Positions 8,238 through 16,026 are shown, counted from the first letter of the stretch. The stretch is 34,431 bases of DNA from Oscillospiraceae bacterium (GCA_017502285.1 JAFVVH010000019.1:1-34431); one strand, 5' to 3'. The notes: generated by a model not told the origin, from the letters alone. Numbers and translations are program-made.

Positions 8238-9001
8238 AATGAAAATACCTCGCAGTTCTGGATATAAAATGCGGTAATGAAAGGCGTTAAAAAAGTATAC
8301 TGCTGATGAGTTTTATTATCCAACCAATCATTGATTGCATAGTAAATATCATCTTGAGAAAACCCTCTGGTTTTTAGGTCATCATAAAAGAGAGCTACTT
8401 CTTTAGCAATTAATTCACTTTTACCTGGCGAGTCATGTTCTAATTGAACAAGCGCGTCCGAAATAGGTAAATAGTAGTCTCGTACATCCCGAATTACGAG
8501 TTGCTGAATAGAATTGCTGGCTCCCCTACTCATCTTATCCCTTACCGTCATAGCTTTGTAGGAGAGTTTGCGCTGATCTGCTACGATATCAATGTGTCCA
8601 ATACACTGTAGGACTGAAATTAGATCTTCTTCAATGTTATGTTTTTTATAATGCGCTCTACCTTTTTTGCGCTGAAGTAACTTTTCCTTTAACCTGTAGA
8701 TTTGCATGTATTTTTCAACTGTTCTCGGGTGATCAAATTTCCAGTGGCAAGTAGGACACAGCATAATCAAATTTTCGATACTCTCGGGATTGTCTGACAG
8801 CCTTGGAACATCTTTCAGCAGTTCTATTTCTGAATCTGTTGGACTATGTGGATAAATATGAGCGGCTTGGGATAAATTTGATTGCATAGTCCCGTCCAAG
8901 GTCATCAGTGGTTCGGAGCACAGAGGACATAGTCCGTTAACCTCTGAGATTAGTTCTGCAAATATATATTTACTGATATCTATTCTCTTCATTGAGGCCA
9001 T
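8234..9001 (-). CDS. HNH endonuclease-like effector of the ABC-3C system
   Basis: The 255-residue protein starts at MASMKRIDISKY; GGAGGG lies upstream and the 21 codons before it form an unlikely hydrophobic run. Residues 25-90 are a zinc-stabilised HNH nuclease: CPLC (25-28), AAHIYP (46-51), ENLIMLC with Asn 77, CPTCHWKFD (82-90). The remainder (about 110-255) is an ABC-3C C-terminal domain, including LPISDALVQLEH and FYDDLKTRGFSQDDIYYAINDWLDNKT. It is first in the operon and likely the toxic or DNA-cutting arm of a defence system; its target is unknown. Confidence 0.85.
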   Translation of the reverse strand: MASMKRIDISKYIFAELISEVNGLCPLCSEPLMTLDGTMQSNLSQAAHIYPHSPTDSEIELLKDVPRLSDNPESIENLIMLCPTCHWKFDHPRTVEKYMQIYRLKEKLLQRKKGRAHYKKHNIEEDLISVLQCIGHIDIVADQRKLSYKAMTVRDKMSRGASNSIQQLVIRDVRDYYLPISDALVQLEHDSPGKSELIAKEVALFYDDLKTRGFSQDDIYYAINDWLDNKTHQQYTFLTPFITAFYIQNCEVFSL

Positions 9002-9022
9002 AAAAATCCCTCCACACCAGTA

Positions 9023-9051
9023 TATATAAAATTTTAACAGGTTGAAGACAA
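9023..9051 (-). promoter_or_regulatory. Promoter of the ABC-3C operon
   Basis: On the minus strand TTGTCT (9046-9051), a 17-bp spacer and TATATA (9023-9028) precede the GGAGGG ribosome site of the HNH gene. Confidence 0.55.
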
Positions 9052-9073
9052 AATAACAACACAATTCTCGACC

Positions 9074-9300
9074 TTTTAAGAGAGTTCATCGCTTCTGACG
9101 CTTTAAAACTACATTGGCAAAAGTGTGTATTGAATTTAGGGCATTTCTCACTGTTTATTCAAGCGCTTTTTGAGCGTATTTTGTTTAGACATACCCAGGA
9201 GCGAACACACAGAAAAAGGGTAAAAAATAAAGAAAATCACCTTATTAAGCAGTCCCGAAGCAGGATATTCCATACTCCGGGATTGCATTTAAATTATGTC
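9074..9300. other. Non-coding stretch between the ABC-3C operon and the micropeptides
   Basis: About 230 bp of AT-rich sequence with no supported gene. A weak hairpin near 9256-9286 (TCCCG/CGGGA with an inner GGATATTCC) could end the transcript coming from the resolvase side. A plus-strand frame at 9130-9333 lacks a ribosome site. Confidence 0.4.
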
Positions 9301-9393
9301 TCACAAAGAGGACTTTATGGTCAGATAAACTGACGCGGCAAGCCACGCTCCCTTGGTGAAGGCTGCAAATGCAGCCGCAATACCTGCTGTCAT
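9301..9393 (-). CDS. Micropeptide 2 downstream of the resolvase (30 aa)
   Basis: Thirty codons starting MTAGIAAAFAAFTKGAW and ending LTIKSSL, Ala-rich and mostly apolar. Its ATG overlaps the stop of micropeptide 1 as ATGA, the usual arrangement for translational coupling. A membrane or amphipathic-helix role is possible. No family recognised. Confidence 0.45.
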   Translation of the reverse strand: MTAGIAAAFAAFTKGAWLAASVYLTIKSSL

Positions 9394-9473
9394 CCCAACA
9401 CCTCTGTGCAAGCTTTGTCAACACAAAGCAGAATGACAAGGGTAGCTATAAACCCTACTAATGCCCAGAACAT
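9390..9473 (-). CDS. Micropeptide 1 downstream of the resolvase (27 aa)
   Basis: Twenty-seven codons, MFWALVGFIATLVILLCVD then KACTEVLG: a single transmembrane helix with a short polar tail. The ribosome site AAAGGAGGTG stands 6-7 bases before the ATG and is embedded in the 3' end of the resolvase gene, so the two genes overlap in different frames. The very strong ribosome site and the coupled second ORF are the main evidence. Confidence 0.55.
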   Translation of the reverse strand: MFWALVGFIATLVILLCVDKACTEVLG

Positions 9474-10024
9474 CCGCTCACCTCCTTTACTCTGCGGTAG
9501 AACGTACTCGATGACATATTCAACCGCTTCATGGCCTCAACAGCAGTGATTTCACCCCTGCGCCACTTCGCCACCACCGATTGAAACCCAGGCCTTTGGA
9601 GAGGCTTTCGCCCCTTATAGACCCCACTTGCTTTGGCAAGGGCTATCCCCTCTTTTTGGCGCTGCAGGATGTATTCACGCTCCAACTCTGCAACTGCCCC
9701 AAATACGGTCAGCATAAACTTTCCGGTCGGCGTTGATGTATCGATTGCCTCTTTCTGCGATATAAACTCCACCCCTTTGGCCGACAATCGCTCAATCAGT
9801 TCCAGCAGATCCCGGGTGTTTCTTGCAAAACGGCTGATGGATTCAACTACCACCGTATCGCCAAGTCGTACATACTCCATCATCTTTTGCAGTTCCGGAC
9901 GTTGCGTCGTCTTGCCGCTCATGCGGTCAATATAGACCTCATCCACGCCAAGCACCTCCATCAACGCCTCCTGCCTTGCCGTATTCTGCTCGGCGGTACT
10001 GGTGCGAACATAACCGATCTTCAA
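9458..10024 (-). CDS. Small serine recombinase (resolvase/invertase family)
   Basis: The 188-residue protein has the resolvase fold: YVRTST with the catalytic Ser 9, DRMSGKTTQRPEL, VVESISRFARN, TSTPTGKFMLTVFGAVAELER and the long E helix. The C-terminus (about 153-182, GEITAVEAMKRLNMSSSTFYRRVKE) is an HTH that binds the recombination site. This length fits resolution of multimers or inversion rather than integration. It overlaps the upstream DUF6809 gene by 4 bp. Confidence 0.93.
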   Translation of the reverse strand: MKIGYVRTSTAEQNTARQEALMEVLGVDEVYIDRMSGKTTQRPELQKMMEYVRLGDTVVVESISRFARNTRDLLELIERLSAKGVEFISQKEAIDTSTPTGKFMLTVFGAVAELEREYILQRQKEGIALAKASGVYKGRKPLQRPGFQSVVAKWRRGEITAVEAMKRLNMSSSTFYRRVKEVSGCSGH

Positions 10025-10353
10025 ACTATCCCTTCTTCCTTCGTACAGTCAGCCTCGTTCTCCTCTCCCACCCGCGGGAGTTGAGATGGATATTCCCCAA
10101 GCACGTCCAACATGAATTGCGCCCCAAGTCGAACCCCTTGAATAAACGCATCCCGCTCTCCAATCTCAATCATCTCCACTTGGGTCTCGTACAGCTCTTT
10201 ATAGGCGTTCTTTCCTGACTCAGACAATTCATCACGAACCCGCTTTTCCAGCTCCGCCCCCTTGCTGATCAACTCGGCATATCTGCTCCCATCCCGATAA
10301 CATCGTTCACTCGGCCTTATTCTGCCTTTCCATAGATTTTCAAGGACAAACAT
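10021..10353 (-). CDS. DUF6809 family protein
   Basis: A 110-residue, highly charged, mainly helical protein (LWKGRIRPSERCYRDGS, ERDAFIQGVRLGAQFMLDVL) matching the small DUF6809 family common in clostridial mobile elements. Function unknown. It forms a two-gene operon with the resolvase (ATGA overlap), so a role as partner or regulator of that recombinase is a guess. The ribosome site is AAGGGAG. Confidence 0.65.
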   Translation of the reverse strand: MFVLENLWKGRIRPSERCYRDGSRYAELISKGAELEKRVRDELSESGKNAYKELYETQVEMIEIGERDAFIQGVRLGAQFMLDVLGEYPSQLPRVGEENEADCTKEEGIV

Positions 10354-10402
10354 CCCAGATAACTCCCTTCAACAAATGAAACATGCCAAAAACAGAAAAT
10401 AA

Positions 10403-10439
10403 ACCCTAACAGGAGGCAATTCCACCGTCCTGTTAGGGT
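10403..10439 (-). terminator. Terminator of the amidoligase operon
   Basis: ACCCTAACAGGA and its exact complement form a 12-bp stem around a 13-base loop; on the minus strand it is followed by TTATTTTC. It lies just after the DUF3846 gene. Confidence 0.8.
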
Positions 10440-10452
10440 ATACCCTATTGGC

Positions 10453-10809
10453 TCACCGTTCCTGCATTACCATAAGGGTACTGCCGATCCGCATGAACCG
10501 CTCCGTTTTTTCAAAGCGTTGTTTGTACAGCTTCAGTTCTTCGTCGGTCAAAGAGCTGAACCTGTCCTCGCCCGGCAAAGCCCGGCACAGAAAGAATGTA
10601 CCGCATATCACATCATTGATTTCCCAAAGCATGCGGTTCATGGGCATGAAGGTCAGCTTTGCCTCGTCGTTGCAGATAAGGGCTACAAAGTCTTCAAATG
10701 GGTAGATCGCCTGAATGGTCCCACCAACAATGGCCTGCATAGACTCCAAAGAACCATCTATCTCCCGTTCCGCCGGTCTTTTACCAGGCTCGACTACCAA
10801 CACTCTCAT
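10453..10809 (-). CDS. DUF3846 domain protein
   Basis: The 118-residue protein starts at MRVLVVEPGKRPAEREIDG behind GGAGGGAAG; the typical DUF3846 layout is visible (first strand, ESMQAIVGGTIQAIYP, DFVALICNDEAKL, MNRML, ICGTFFLC). It is common beside amidoligase and amidotransferase genes in mobile elements; the role is unknown. It overlaps the end of the amidotransferase gene by 29 bp, so the two are coupled. Confidence 0.8.
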   Translation of the reverse strand: MRVLVVEPGKRPAEREIDGSLESMQAIVGGTIQAIYPFEDFVALICNDEAKLTFMPMNRMLWEINDVICGTFFLCRALPGEDRFSSLTDEELKLYKQRFEKTERFMRIGSTLMVMQER

Positions 10810-11755
10810 AGGTGCTTCCCTCCAATTCTCCGTTGTATAACATCTCCTCGATCTCCATGGGGTCAACTCCCTCCCCCAGCAGGTAGTCTACATAGGCAGG
10901 AGCATACCCAAAGAACGAGGCGATCGACTTCAGGTCATCCAGATATTGCGTGTGCGGCCGTTTTCCGGTCTTTGTCCCAGACAGCGAAAAGCCCGACCAA
11001 CCGGCATAAGGCATCCACTGGTGCCGATACAGCTTACTATCATCAAATTGCCCTCGACGTTGTTTGCCGGCAGAGGAGATCTGTAAAATCTCTCCGGTGG
11101 TGATGTTGATCGAGACTGATATCCCGAGTCGATATGGAATACACAGGATCGCCGTTTTCAGAATATCCTCGGTTGATGCGTACAGATACAATCCACTGTC
11201 CTTGAAATGATAGATGGTCATGGGGTTGTTGCCCTTGATGAAGTGCAGGTTGTCCTGCCGATCCAGCAGCGTGAGCGTAAAAGAGCCCTCCAGCTGTTCT
11301 GCGGCGTAGGCAAGGCTTTCAAACGAGAGGTCGTTTCGCTGCTCCAGCAGCTGCACCGCCACATAGCTGTCTGTGGCCACCTTGGTTCCGGGCAGTCGGC
11401 AAGTTTTCTTCAGTTCCCGGTCATTGTGGATCATGCCGTTATGAGCCAGTGCAAAGGGCACTTTCCCCACAGCACCATAAAACGGGTGATTGTTGAAGTT
11501 GTGCTTCTCATCTCCCTGGGTGGTCATTCTGGTATGGCCCATGGCAACCGTAGTGTCATCCTGCACTCGAAAGCGGAATCGATGACCTGGAATGGGATAC
11601 TTGGAAATACACAGTCCGTTTTGCGTATTGTAGGCCACGCCGGTAGCGTCCGTCCCACGTGCCTCACTGGCCGTTGCCAGGGCGTGGAGCATTTTGCACT
11701 TCTGCTTTCCGGTAAAGCGGTGTTGAGGGTCGATCAATCCAAACAGACAGCACAT
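10781..11755 (-). CDS. Class II glutamine amidotransferase domain protein
   Basis: The 324-residue protein begins Met-Cys-Cys, so removal of Met exposes Cys 2 as the N-terminal nucleophile of an Ntn hydrolase. GATase II motifs follow in order: RGTDATGVA (33-41), GHTRMTTQGD (73-82), NNHPF (88-92), AHNGMIHN (104-111) and GSFTLTLLD near 156-164. It would hydrolyse glutamine to supply ammonia. There is no synthetase or isomerase domain, and the adjacent amidoligase gene, one base away, is the obvious partner. A C-terminal ~100 residues are of unknown fold. Confidence 0.88.
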   Translation of the reverse strand: MCCLFGLIDPQHRFTGKQKCKMLHALATASEARGTDATGVAYNTQNGLCISKYPIPGHRFRFRVQDDTTVAMGHTRMTTQGDEKHNFNNHPFYGAVGKVPFALAHNGMIHNDRELKKTCRLPGTKVATDSYVAVQLLEQRNDLSFESLAYAAEQLEGSFTLTLLDRQDNLHFIKGNNPMTIYHFKDSGLYLYASTEDILKTAILCIPYRLGISVSINITTGEILQISSAGKQRRGQFDDSKLYRHQWMPYAGWSGFSLSGTKTGKRPHTQYLDDLKSIASFFGYAPAYVDYLLGEGVDPMEIEEMLYNGELEGSTYESVGSRAW

Positions 11756-11756
11756 A

Positions 11757-12857
11757 TTACACTTCCTCCTCGCTCTCCACAGGTTCGTTGATGTAAATCC
11801 TCCGTTCCTTCAGATACTGCACCAGTTCAGGCTGTGTGCAGCCGGAGGCAAAGGTAGACCAGGACATGGCTCGCAGTTCCTCGTCGGACATAAAAAGAGC
11901 CACGTCACAGATTCGATCAACGAACTGCAGCGTGGCAATAAGCGTGTTCCATTTCAGCGTCCCCCGGAACATCCGGAATTCAATGGTCTCTTCATTTGTC
12001 AAGTTAACAGCGGTATAGCGGCCCTGATGGTCTCCCTTCTTAGCGTGGTCAAGGATGGCTCCGGGGTCTTCTTTATAGCCGTACCGTGCCGCCCAGCGGT
12101 TGAGCTGACGCTGGGTGCGGCGACTGAAAAGCAGCAGCTCGTCCCAGAATTTCTCTACAAAGAACAGCACTCTGGCAATGCAGGCATCCTGTTCTTGCTC
12201 CGTCCGGCCAAAGGCCGTGCGGTTCACATGGACATGCAGGCCGCATGTCCCGGCCTGATGGCTGATATAGTCCAGATCACGGGCTTTCTCCAGCACCCTG
12301 CCCCAGGGCATCTCCTGCTGGTGGTATGCCAGGGTCATCGGGTGGGTAACGATTTCAATACCGTCATCCAGAGAACCGTCATGCTTGCAGTAAATATGCT
12401 CCAGCCCATTGAAGTTGGCCAGTTCGGTGATCATCGCGGCATAGTCATCCCGCTCCCCGGCACCGTCGATCTCCAGCTCCACCCCCATAAAGCGGTTCCC
12501 CTCGCCGTAGAAAATAGGAGCGGGTTTGTAATAATAGTCCCGGATGGGTTTGCTGTTACGATACTCAGCATGGCAGTCATCGCAGTAAGGCGTATCGTCC
12601 TCAAAGTAGGCATCACTCTCTCGGAGCAGCCGTCCACAACGGGAGCAGTTAGTGTAATGGTTCTCATAGCAGCGTTCGCACAGTGGGGTGGTGTCTGTGC
12701 CGGCATTGTCGTCTTCCCAGAGCCGCTCACCACAGCAGTGGCAGAGAATCGTCTCTCGTTCAAGGCAGTCCCGGCAGAGCATCTGGCCGTCAAATTCGAT
12801 CAGCTCGTTAGGGTCAAAGGGTTCGTTGCAGATGGAACAGTGTACATTGTCGCGCAT
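11757..12857 (-). CDS. Zinc-ribbon amidoligase (amidoligase family)
   Basis: The 366-residue protein has two parts. Residues 1-100 hold repeated CxxC pairs (7/10, 28/31, 39/42, 60/63, 71/74, 92/95), a treble-clef or LIM-like zinc array. Residues ~120-340 are an amidoligase of the COOH-NH2 ligase superfamily: FMGVELEIDG (123-132), CKHDGSLDDGIEIVTHPMT (157-175), CGLHVHVNR (205-213) and ETIEFRMFRGTL. Such enzymes use ATP to form an amide bond. The zinc array may recruit a protein or nucleic-acid target. Together with the amidotransferase it suggests amidation or tagging of a carboxylate. The ribosome site GGAGG is 8 bases upstream. Confidence 0.88.
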   Translation of the reverse strand: MRDNVHCSICNEPFDPNELIEFDGQMLCRDCLERETILCHCCGERLWEDDNAGTDTTPLCERCYENHYTNCSRCGRLLRESDAYFEDDTPYCDDCHAEYRNSKPIRDYYYKPAPIFYGEGNRFMGVELEIDGAGERDDYAAMITELANFNGLEHIYCKHDGSLDDGIEIVTHPMTLAYHQQEMPWGRVLEKARDLDYISHQAGTCGLHVHVNRTAFGRTEQEQDACIARVLFFVEKFWDELLLFSRRTQRQLNRWAARYGYKEDPGAILDHAKKGDHQGRYTAVNLTNEETIEFRMFRGTLKWNTLIATLQFVDRICDVALFMSDEELRAMSWSTFASGCTQPELVQYLKERRIYINEPVESEEEV

Positions 12858-12877
12858 GGTATTACCTCCATAAACAA

Positions 12878-12907
12878 TAAAATTGGCCCGGAGCGTTCGC
12901 TCCGGGC
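12878..12907 (-). promoter_or_regulatory. Leader hairpin (candidate attenuator) before the amidoligase operon
   Basis: GCCCGGAGCG and CGCTCCGGGC (12886-12907) form a GC-rich hairpin followed on the minus strand by AATTTTATT, then the ribosome site and start. No minus-strand gene lies upstream within reach, so a terminator here would act in the operon's own leader. A near-copy ends the XRE gene at 14657-14683. Confidence 0.5.
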
Positions 12908-13042
12908 TTCATAGCAATAATATACAATTTAAAACGTAGGTACTACCAATTCAGACTACCTTCTCACATCTTTATCTATCACTCATATGTTCTAGGGTAT
13001 CCGCACGTCAGGTTTTTACATTTCCTCCTACGAAATAGTTTG

Positions 13043-13071
13043 TTGAAAAATGGAAATAATTGTGATATTAA
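13043..13071 (+). promoter_or_regulatory. Probable promoter of the dGTPase gene
   Basis: TTGAAA (13043-13048), a 17-bp spacer and TATTAA (13066-13071). Confidence 0.45.
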
Positions 13072-13132
13072 TAAGTATATAAAGTTCGCTGCACAAAACA
13101 TGAAATGCGCGAGGTCAAACGGAGGAGATTTT

Positions 13133-14578
13133 ATGTATAAAGTAGCAGACATATTCACTGTTCCTGAAGAACTGATCAAAAGGAATTATGATGATAGCAA
13201 CCCTCTTCCTAACTATAGATCAGAGTTCATGCGAGATCGCGACAGAATAATGTATGCCACTGCCTTTCGGAGATTAGCCGGAAAAACCCAAATCTACACT
13301 GTTGGTACTGATGACCATAAGAAAAACCGATTGACCCATACCCTTGAGGTAGCACAGATTGCAAGGACTATTGCAACTGCTTTAGGATTAAATCCGGACT
13401 TGTCCGAAGCGATTGCACTGGCGCACGATTTCGGACACACACCCTTTGGGCACGCTGGCGAAGAAATGCTCCATAATATTATGATTCCTCACTCATCTGT
13501 TATAAAAGGCTCCCCATTTTATCAAAAAAAGGAATCCGAAATCAAGAAGAGATTCAAGCGAGAGAATCCAGATGAAACAGACTATTTAGACCATGCATTC
13601 GGCTTTAAACACAATTTACAGAGCGTTAGAGTAGCAGCATTATTAGAAGATAGCTATCGAGGGCAGAATGGCGAAAACATAGGTCTGAATTTAACGAACT
13701 TTACTCTTTATGGAATGATGATCCACTCTTCTTTGAAATATGACTGGTCGGATCAACCTCCCAATTTTCAAAACTTTTTTAAGGAGCAAATGGTATTGCG
13801 CAATAGCGATGTGTTGGCATGGTCATTTGAGGCGTATATTGTTAGTTTGGCCGATGATATTGCCCAATGGCACCATGATCTCGAAGACGCACTGCGCGAA
13901 GGTGTATTGCCCATAGAAAAAATATGCTCCACCGTGTCCAAGTCCTTGAACGAGGCTCTTAGCGAGGCGGACAAACAAAGTCTAGCAACCGTTCAAGAGG
14001 CTACATCAATGGACAGACGGCATATCGCCCAACTTTCTCATATCGTTGTAAATACCCTGGTAAATGATTTGGTTGAAAACTCCCGCAAAAATTTTGCCGC
14101 TCTGGACAATGAATTAAAAAGCAAAAAAATCTGCACTTCCAAAGAATTCTTCTCCTCCTTTGATGATCTGAAGCTAAGTCTAAAAAAAGAAGATATTATT
14201 GTGTTTTCCGACAAGATAAACAAAACACTGTTCAAAGAAACCATTAAAGCCTCAATTCATCACTCCCGGAACGTTGAGCGCATGAACGAAAAAGGAAAGT
14301 ACATAATCAGAAAGCTCTTCGAGGCATATCGGGCACACCCACAGCAGTTGCCCGACGGTCCTATTCTACATCTGCTTGTGGACACCGGGGCTGTTAAGTA
14401 CCAAAATGTCGACGATGCAAAAAAAGACGGCATTGGCGAGGCGAGAGTCGCATTTGATAAAATTTTAGATAACCCACCAGTTTACTTCGAATGTATGCTC
14501 ATGAGAAGAATCTGTGATCACATTGCATCTATGACAGACCACTACGCAATTGAAGAGTATAACAACCTGTATGGATAA
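13133..14578 (+). CDS. Deoxyguanosinetriphosphate triphosphohydrolase-like protein (dGTPase)
   Basis: The 481-residue HD-domain enzyme should cleave dGTP (and perhaps other dNTPs) to the nucleoside and triphosphate. Family blocks: FRRLAGKTQIY, RLTHTLEVAQIA (His 69), ALAHDFGHTPFGHAGEE (His 98, Asp 99, His 102, His 107) and SLADDIAQWHHDLEDAL with the last metal Asp. The start follows GGAGGAG by 6 bases; an in-frame extension to 13040 lacks a ribosome site. It is monocistronic, has its own promoter and terminator, and is AT-rich relative to the host. Given its place on a mobile element next to conflict systems, an anti-phage dNTP-depletion role is possible but inferred. Confidence 0.92.
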   Translation: MYKVADIFTVPEELIKRNYDDSNPLPNYRSEFMRDRDRIMYATAFRRLAGKTQIYTVGTDDHKKNRLTHTLEVAQIARTIATALGLNPDLSEAIALAHDFGHTPFGHAGEEMLHNIMIPHSSVIKGSPFYQKKESEIKKRFKRENPDETDYLDHAFGFKHNLQSVRVAALLEDSYRGQNGENIGLNLTNFTLYGMMIHSSLKYDWSDQPPNFQNFFKEQMVLRNSDVLAWSFEAYIVSLADDIAQWHHDLEDALREGVLPIEKICSTVSKSLNEALSEADKQSLATVQEATSMDRRHIAQLSHIVVNTLVNDLVENSRKNFAALDNELKSKKICTSKEFFSSFDDLKLSLKKEDIIVFSDKINKTLFKETIKASIHHSRNVERMNEKGKYIIRKLFEAYRAHPQQLPDGPILHLLVDTGAVKYQNVDDAKKDGIGEARVAFDKILDNPPVYFECMLMRRICDHIASMTDHYAIEEYNNLYG

Positions 14579-14611
14579 CCCTTATCTTTAAGACAACAAA
14601 TTTTTCAAATT

Positions 14612-14643
14612 AAGGCCGTCACGTATGACGGCCTTGATTTTTT
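14612..14643 (+). terminator. Terminator of the dGTPase gene
   Basis: AAGGCCGTCA CGTA TGACGGCCTT followed by GATTTTTT. Confidence 0.88.
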
Positions 14644-14647
14644 CTAT

Positions 14648-14683
14648 AAAACAAATCGACCCGGAGCAGTTTGCTCCGGGTCG
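14648..14683 (-). terminator. Terminator of the XRE regulator gene
   Basis: CGACCCGGAGCA and TGCTCCGGGTCG form a perfect 12-bp stem; on the minus strand it is followed by ATTTGTTTT. Confidence 0.8.
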
Positions 14684-14715
14684 GTTCTACGAAGGACAAT
14701 AGTCCAAAACAAACA

Positions 14716-15051
14716 TTATACAGACTGTTCCTGCTGGCTGCGCAGAAATTGAATATACTTCTTTGCGCTCAGCTTATTTTCCTCACAAAGCATGTTCCAC
14801 TCTGCCATAAGCTGATGCTGCTCTGGGGTCAAGGTTGCCGCAACTTCGTCGTCCGCAAAGAACTGAGACAGAGAAATACCAAAACCCTCACATATCTTTG
14901 ACAGTGTCGGAATGGACGGCGTAATGCCTTTATTCAGCAGCGAGTTCAAGGTTGAATATGTGATTCCGCTCTCCTTGGCCAAACGATATGAAGTCCAATT
15001 GCGCCCCGCACACAAGGTTTTAATTCGTTTTACCACATCAATCTCAGGCAA
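14716..15051 (-). CDS. XRE family HTH transcriptional regulator
   Basis: The 111-residue protein has an N-terminal Cro/CI-type HTH (about residues 6-65: VVKRIKTLCAGRNWTSYRLAKESGITYSTLNSLL, then GITPSIPTLSKICEGFGISLSQFF) and a short helical tail. It is divergent from 15205, with AT-rich promoter DNA between, so it probably controls itself and the rightward genes, possibly the excisionase. No peptidase or sensor domain is present. Confidence 0.9.
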   Translation of the reverse strand: MPEIDVVKRIKTLCAGRNWTSYRLAKESGITYSTLNSLLNKGITPSIPTLSKICEGFGISLSQFFADDEVAATLTPEQHQLMAEWNMLCEENKLSAKKYIQFLRSQQEQSV

Positions 15052-15136
15052 ATTGCTGTCCTCCCTCCATTATTATTGATTCTATTTTACTGTCTTAAAC
15101 GTTTTTTCGTTAGATAAGTAATTTCGTCTTATATTG

Positions 15137-15165
15137 TTGATATTATAACGATATTATGTTATATT
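15137..15165 (+). promoter_or_regulatory. Probable promoter for the 179-aa gene
   Basis: TTGATA (15137-15142), a 17-bp spacer and TATATT (15160-15165), within the divergent intergenic region shared with the XRE gene. Confidence 0.5.
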
Positions 15166-15204
15166 TATTGTGGCACTACTACCAAATATGAAGGGAGCCC
15201 AAAT

Positions 15205-15744
15205 ATGAGAAAGCAGATAGAATTCCGTCCGGTAAGCGTAAAGAATCAGAACGAACTAATCGATGCTATTGATCGTGAAGAAGGCACCATCATCTATGAC
15301 GGAAACAGCTTAGGTGAAATTGGGAAAAAGTTGAAGAAGGAACGAGGAGTTGGCTCTGCAGCAAAATTTTTCCTGCCAGCAGGATTATTGAGCGTTGTCA
15401 ATCCCGTGTTCGGTGCACTTTCTGTCTTTGCCGGAGCACTTGTAGCAATAGGCAGTGGCTCAGTCTTATTGCACAAAGACAAAAGATTTGATAAATACAA
15501 CGTCTTTTTTCTTTCCAATAATCCCAGCAGCCATTCTATAGGATTTGTTTTGCGTAAAGAGTACAATGTTGCAGAAGATGTAGTCATTTATAGCGGTGCA
15601 AATATTAAGCTTACACCTGATTTTCGATGCCCAGTCTGCAAAAAGAGGCTCGAGAAAGGCATTGTTTTTGGCAGATGCAAAAAATGCAGCGCAATAGTTT
15701 CTTTCATGGCTCCAATCAGCAAGATTAAGTTGGATAAAATGTAA
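15205..15744 (+). CDS. Membrane protein with C-terminal zinc ribbon, unknown function
   Basis: This 179-residue protein has a charged N-terminal ~50 residues, a glycine- and alanine-rich hydrophobic hairpin (about 57-90, FFLPAGLLSVV then GALSVFAGALVAIGSGSVLL) and a zinc-binding tail with CPVC (144-147) and CKKC (159-162). The hairpin suggests anchoring in the membrane with both ends in the cytosol. AAGGGAG precedes the ATG. I do not recognise a family. Its divergence from the XRE gene and proximity to the excisionase place it in the element's regulatory core. Confidence 0.7.
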   Translation: MRKQIEFRPVSVKNQNELIDAIDREEGTIIYDGNSLGEIGKKLKKERGVGSAAKFFLPAGLLSVVNPVFGALSVFAGALVAIGSGSVLLHKDKRFDKYNVFFLSNNPSSHSIGFVLRKEYNVAEDVVIYSGANIKLTPDFRCPVCKKRLEKGIVFGRCKKCSAIVSFMAPISKIKLDKM

Positions 15745-15822
15745 ATAGATTGCTATGAACGAGCATAAGGTTTCTTATAAACGAACATCATGGTAAATAC
15801 TTTTCTCAAAGGAGTATAAACC

Positions 15823-16026
15823 ATGTTTGAAGAGTACAGTGACATTCTTACAGTAGAAGAAACGTGCGAAGCCCTCAAGCTCGGATACAACTCTGTTTAT
15901 CAGCTATTGAATAGCGGTGCTTTGAAGGGCTACCGGTATGGCCGTGTATGGCGCGTGCCCAAATTGGCCATCAAAGAGTTTATCTTGGAAAACGCAAAGC
16001 TGGCCGGACGAGAAGCGCGAAGTTAA
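15823..16026 (+). CDS. Excisionase-like HTH protein
   Basis: The 67-residue protein is an HTH_17/excisionase-family winged helix: ILTVEETCEALKLGYNSVYQLLNSGALKGYRYGRVWRVPKLAIKEFI fits the pattern throughout, split here at natural breaks. It binds DNA and could act as recombination directionality factor for the large serine recombinase, or as a local regulator; the family does both. AAAGGAG precedes the start. The stop codon lies in the loop of a strong terminator hairpin. Confidence 0.82.
   Translation: MFEEYSDILTVEETCEALKLGYNSVYQLLNSGALKGYRYGRVWRVPKLAIKEFILENAKLAGREARS

Noticed and set aside
9130..9333. 67-codon plus frame beside the micropeptides
   Set aside because: No ribosome site and it overlaps the coupled minus-strand micropeptide genes.
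9458..10024. Small resolvase as the integrase of the element
   Set aside because: At 188 residues it lacks the recombinase and zinc-ribbon domains needed for attP x attB integration; the 481-residue protein fits better.
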